From the NCBI RefSeq assembly GCF_004137085.1, contig NZ_QYBC01000011.1:124001-188000 (forward strand): a DNA stretch of 64,000 nt. The letters run 5' to 3'. Position numbers and translations under genes: made by a program. The stretch is from Lichenibacterium ramalinae. Lineage in GTDB: Bacteria; Pseudomonadota; Alphaproteobacteria; Rhizobiales; Beijerinckiaceae. The notes below the pieces were generated by a model that searched no databases, was not told where the DNA came from, and saw only the letters and a list, made by a program, of their open reading frames with translations. This document shows positions 61,912-64,000 of the stretch, piece by piece (positions within the stretch are counted from its first letter, which is position 1; the number at the start of each line of letters is the position of its first letter).

Positions 61912-62421
61912 ATGCGGAAACTCTTGATCGCCCTCCTACTCTGCGGCGCGGCAGCCCCTGCCGTGGCGCAGGACGTCTCGGGCGCGCGCGAAGCCAGCGG
62001 CAAGTTCACGGCGGCCTTGGCCAGCGGCGACGCCCAGACGGCTGCCTCCTTCCTCACCGATGGCGCCGTGGCGCTGCCGCCGGGCCGCGGCCCCATCAAC
62101 GGCAAGGCCCAGATCCAGCAGTTCCTGGGCAACATGACCCGGGCCGTGAAGAACCTGAAATACACCACCGACGACCTGCAGCCGATCGACGACAACACCG
62201 CCCGCGAGGTCGGCACCTTCGCCTTCAAGATGCAGAACAACACCGTCGACGGCAAATACCTGCTGATCTGGACCAAGGTCGGCGGTGACTGGAAGGTCGC
62301 CGCCGACATGTGGAACCGCAGCGCCACCGGCGGCAAGGGCGGCCGCGGCGGCGGTCGCCAGGGCGGGACGGGTGCCGGCGGCCGGTCCGGCGGTGCCGAG
62401 GGTGCCGGCGACGCCGAGTGA
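61912..62421 (+). CDS. Secreted SnoaL-like paralogue with short Gly-rich tail
   Basis: 169 residues: a signal peptide (LIALLLCGAAAPAVAQ), a SnoaL/DUF4440 domain (about 20-135) and a Gly/Arg tail (GGKGGRGGGRQGGTGAGG). It shares with the preceding protein the block DGKYxxxW...G(E/D)W...WNR at the end of the domain, so the two are paralogues. One lacks and one has an export signal, so they probably act in different compartments. Confidence 0.8.
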   Translation: MRKLLIALLLCGAAAPAVAQDVSGAREASGKFTAALASGDAQTAASFLTDGAVALPPGRGPINGKAQIQQFLGNMTRAVKNLKYTTDDLQPIDDNTAREVGTFAFKMQNNTVDGKYLLIWTKVGGDWKVAADMWNRSATGGKGGRGGGRQGGTGAGGRSGGAEGAGDAE

Positions 62422-62482
62422 CGCCGGAGCGCGGCGGCCGAACAAGGCACGGCGCCGCGCGTTGAGCGCGGCAGGAGGCGCC

Positions 62483-63484
62483 ATGCTCATCACACTCAAG
62501 CCGCTGTCGGACCAGACCGTGGTCATCACCGGCGCGTCGAGCGGCATCGGGCGCGTCACCGCGCGGGAAGCGGCCCGGAGGGGTGCGCGGGTCGTGTTGA
62601 CGGGGCGCGACGAGGCCGCGCTGCGCGACCTCGCCGAGGAGATCGCCACCCACGGCGGCGCGGCACGCCACCTCGCCGCCGACGTGGCGGATCGCGACGC
62701 CATCGAGGCCGTGGCGGCGCTCGCCCGCTCGGCCTTCGGCGGCATCGACACCTGGGTCAACAACGCCGGCGTGGCGCTGTTCTCGCGGCTCGAGGACACG
62801 GTGGAGGCCGATGCGCGCCGCCTCTTCGACACGAACTTCTGGGGCACGGTGCACGGGTCGCTGGCGGCGTTGAAGACGCTGAAGCAGACCGGCGGCGCGC
62901 TCGTCAACGTCGGCAGCGTCGTGGGCGACTTCGGCGTGCCGGTGCAGGGCATGTATGCCGCCAGCAAGCATGCCGTGAAGGCCTTCACCGACAGCCTGCG
63001 CATCGAGCTCGAAGCCGAGGGCGCGCCCGTGTCGGTGACGCTGGTCAAACCCGCCGCGGTGGCGACGCCGATCGTCGACAACGTCGGCAACACGACCGGG
63101 CGCGAGGCGCGTCTTCCCGCGCCCCATTACGCGCCCGAAGAGGTGGCGCATGCCATCCTCTACGCCGCCGAACACCCGCAGCGGGACATCTACGTCGGCG
63201 GCACCGGCCGGCTGATGTCGTTCCTCGCCCAGGCGGCACCCCACCTCGCCGACAAGGTCAGCGCGCGCTTCGGCGAGGACGCCCAACTCGGGGCCCCCCA
63301 GGTGACGCCCGGCGGCAACCTCCACGCGCCCGGCGAGCACCGCGAGGCTTCGGGGGAGCGGGGCCGGCGCAGCCTCTACACCAGGGCCACGCTGGACCCG
63401 AACTCGCCGGTCGCGGCCGCGACGGCGGCGAGCGGCGCCCTGTTCGACCTCGCCCTGTCGATCCTGGCGCCGAGGAAGCGGTGA
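62483..63484 (+). CDS. Short-chain dehydrogenase/reductase (SDR)
   Basis: 333 residues. NAD(P) site VVITGASSGIGRVTAREAAR, NNAG motif VNNAGVALF, and the catalytic Tyr/Lys in MYAASKHAVKAFTDSL. The C-terminal ~90 residues form an extension beyond the normal SDR core (~250), ending near LILAPRKR-like ALSILAPRKR. AGGAGGCGCC is a strong ribosome site before ATG 62483. Substrate unknown. The next gene starts in its stop codon (GTGA). Confidence 0.9.
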   Translation: MLITLKPLSDQTVVITGASSGIGRVTAREAARRGARVVLTGRDEAALRDLAEEIATHGGAARHLAADVADRDAIEAVAALARSAFGGIDTWVNNAGVALFSRLEDTVEADARRLFDTNFWGTVHGSLAALKTLKQTGGALVNVGSVVGDFGVPVQGMYAASKHAVKAFTDSLRIELEAEGAPVSVTLVKPAAVATPIVDNVGNTTGREARLPAPHYAPEEVAHAILYAAEHPQRDIYVGGTGRLMSFLAQAAPHLADKVSARFGEDAQLGAPQVTPGGNLHAPGEHREASGERGRRSLYTRATLDPNSPVAAATAASGALFDLALSILAPRKR

Positions 63485-63948
63485 GCGACGCCGCCCCGCC
63501 CGAAGCTGCGGCCGAAGCCGGACGGGCGCTGCCCTTCGGCCTCGGCCTCGCTGGCCTGATCCCGTTCTGGGCGCTGGCGGTCGCCCGCGTGACCGGCTGG
63601 CCCCCGGGCCTGCCGCCCGGCACCATCGACGTGCTGCTGGCGACCTACGCCGCCACCATCCTGTCCTTCCTCGGCGGCATCCGCTGGGGCGCGGCGCTGC
63701 GGCCGCCCGGCGGCGTTCCCGTCGCCACCGACTACGTGTTCGGCGTGCTGCCGCAACTCTTCGGCTGGGGGGCGCTGTTCCTGCCCGGACCCTGGCGCTT
63801 CGCGGCGCTGGGCCTCGGCATCCTGGTGCTCGGCCCCATCGACCGCAACCTCGTGGCGCGGGGGCTGGCGCCCGCCTGGTTCGGTCGGCTGCGGATGATC
63901 CTCAGCCTCGGCGCCGGCGCGGCCCTGCTGCTGGCGGCCGTGGCGTGA
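63481..63948 (+). CDS. DUF3429 membrane protein (TMEM69-like)
   Basis: 155 residues, about five hydrophobic segments, with ILSFLGGIRWGAALR, the family mark of DUF3429. GTG start overlaps the SDR stop. Function is unknown in bacteria; it is often found beside SDR genes in alphaproteobacteria. Confidence 0.85.
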   Translation: MSDAAPPEAAAEAGRALPFGLGLAGLIPFWALAVARVTGWPPGLPPGTIDVLLATYAATILSFLGGIRWGAALRPPGGVPVATDYVFGVLPQLFGWGALFLPGPWRFAALGLGILVLGPIDRNLVARGLAPAWFGRLRMILSLGAGAALLLAAVA

Positions 63949-63954
63949 GCCGGG

Positions 63955-64000
63955 CTATTGCTGCTTGGCGAGGGCGTCGAGCGCCTGGGCGAGGCCGCGG
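63955..64000 (-). CDS. Partial gene, C-terminal end only
   Basis: The minus strand shows an open frame ending RGLAQALDALAKQQ and a stop at 63955-63957. The rest lies outside the window. The composition suits a helical C-terminus. No family can be named. Confidence 0.4.
   Translation of the reverse strand, partial: RGLAQALDALAKQQ

Overview
The window is GC-rich throughout (about 70% by eye) and its gene content is typical of an alphaproteobacterium of the order Hyphomicrobiales. Indicators are the GTG/ATGA-coupled operons, the NirA/Fe-S flavoprotein pair, the alphaproteobacterial 6-carboxytetrahydropterin synthase variant, DUF459 beside a lytic transglycosylase, KpsF, LivGFKHM, and palindromic repeats beside a DUF559 gene. 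I cannot name the genus. No rRNA, tRNA or CRISPR array was seen.

Layout. 0-6 kb: the end of a class A penicillin-binding protein, then an island with a Wzx-like flippase and a family 2 glycosyltransferase among three decayed insertion-sequence fragments. 6-13 kb: nicotinamidase, flavin amine oxidase, PRPP synthase, an M24 creatinase-like protein, an outer-membrane barrel protein and KpsF. 13-24.8 kb: a membrane GGDEF-EAL protein, QueD-like and FolE pterin enzymes, a small molybdopterin-domain protein, a GH63-like glucosidase, an epoxide-hydrolase-like enzyme, a DsbA-like protein, a lytic transglycosylase and a degenerate DUF459 protein. 24.8-29.1 kb: ilvB with a leader-peptide attenuator, a DUF559 gene between near-perfect inverted repeats, ilvN, a LysE exporter broken by an amber codon, and a BrnTA toxin-antitoxin pair. 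29.2-33.9 kb (minus): a DapA-family enzyme followed by four coupled genes (PIG-L deacetylase, GT4 glycosyltransferase, FemAB-like transferase, methyltransferase) whose chemistry resembles the mycothiol/bacillithiol assembly logic. 34.3-42 kb: NirA and its reductase, a DadA-like oxidase, an MFS exporter and a solitary LivK. 42.3-46.4 kb: a GGDEF-EAL enzyme overlapping a BLUF photoreceptor, then purB. 46.6-50.8 kb: a three-gene ABC-3C conflict system and a HigBA pair. 50.9-55.6 kb: a complete liv transporter operon. 55.6-64 kb: GMC and OYE flavoenzymes, a sulfotransferase, a secreted gluzincin, two paralogous SnoaL-like proteins with Gly-rich tails, an SDR and a DUF3429 protein.

The strongest leads are the ABC-3C locus, the mycothiol-like operon, the repeat-bounded DUF559 unit that splits ilvB from ilvN, the LIVIL leader peptide, the BLUF/c-di-GMP pair, and the N-terminal motif shared by NirA and its flavoprotein.
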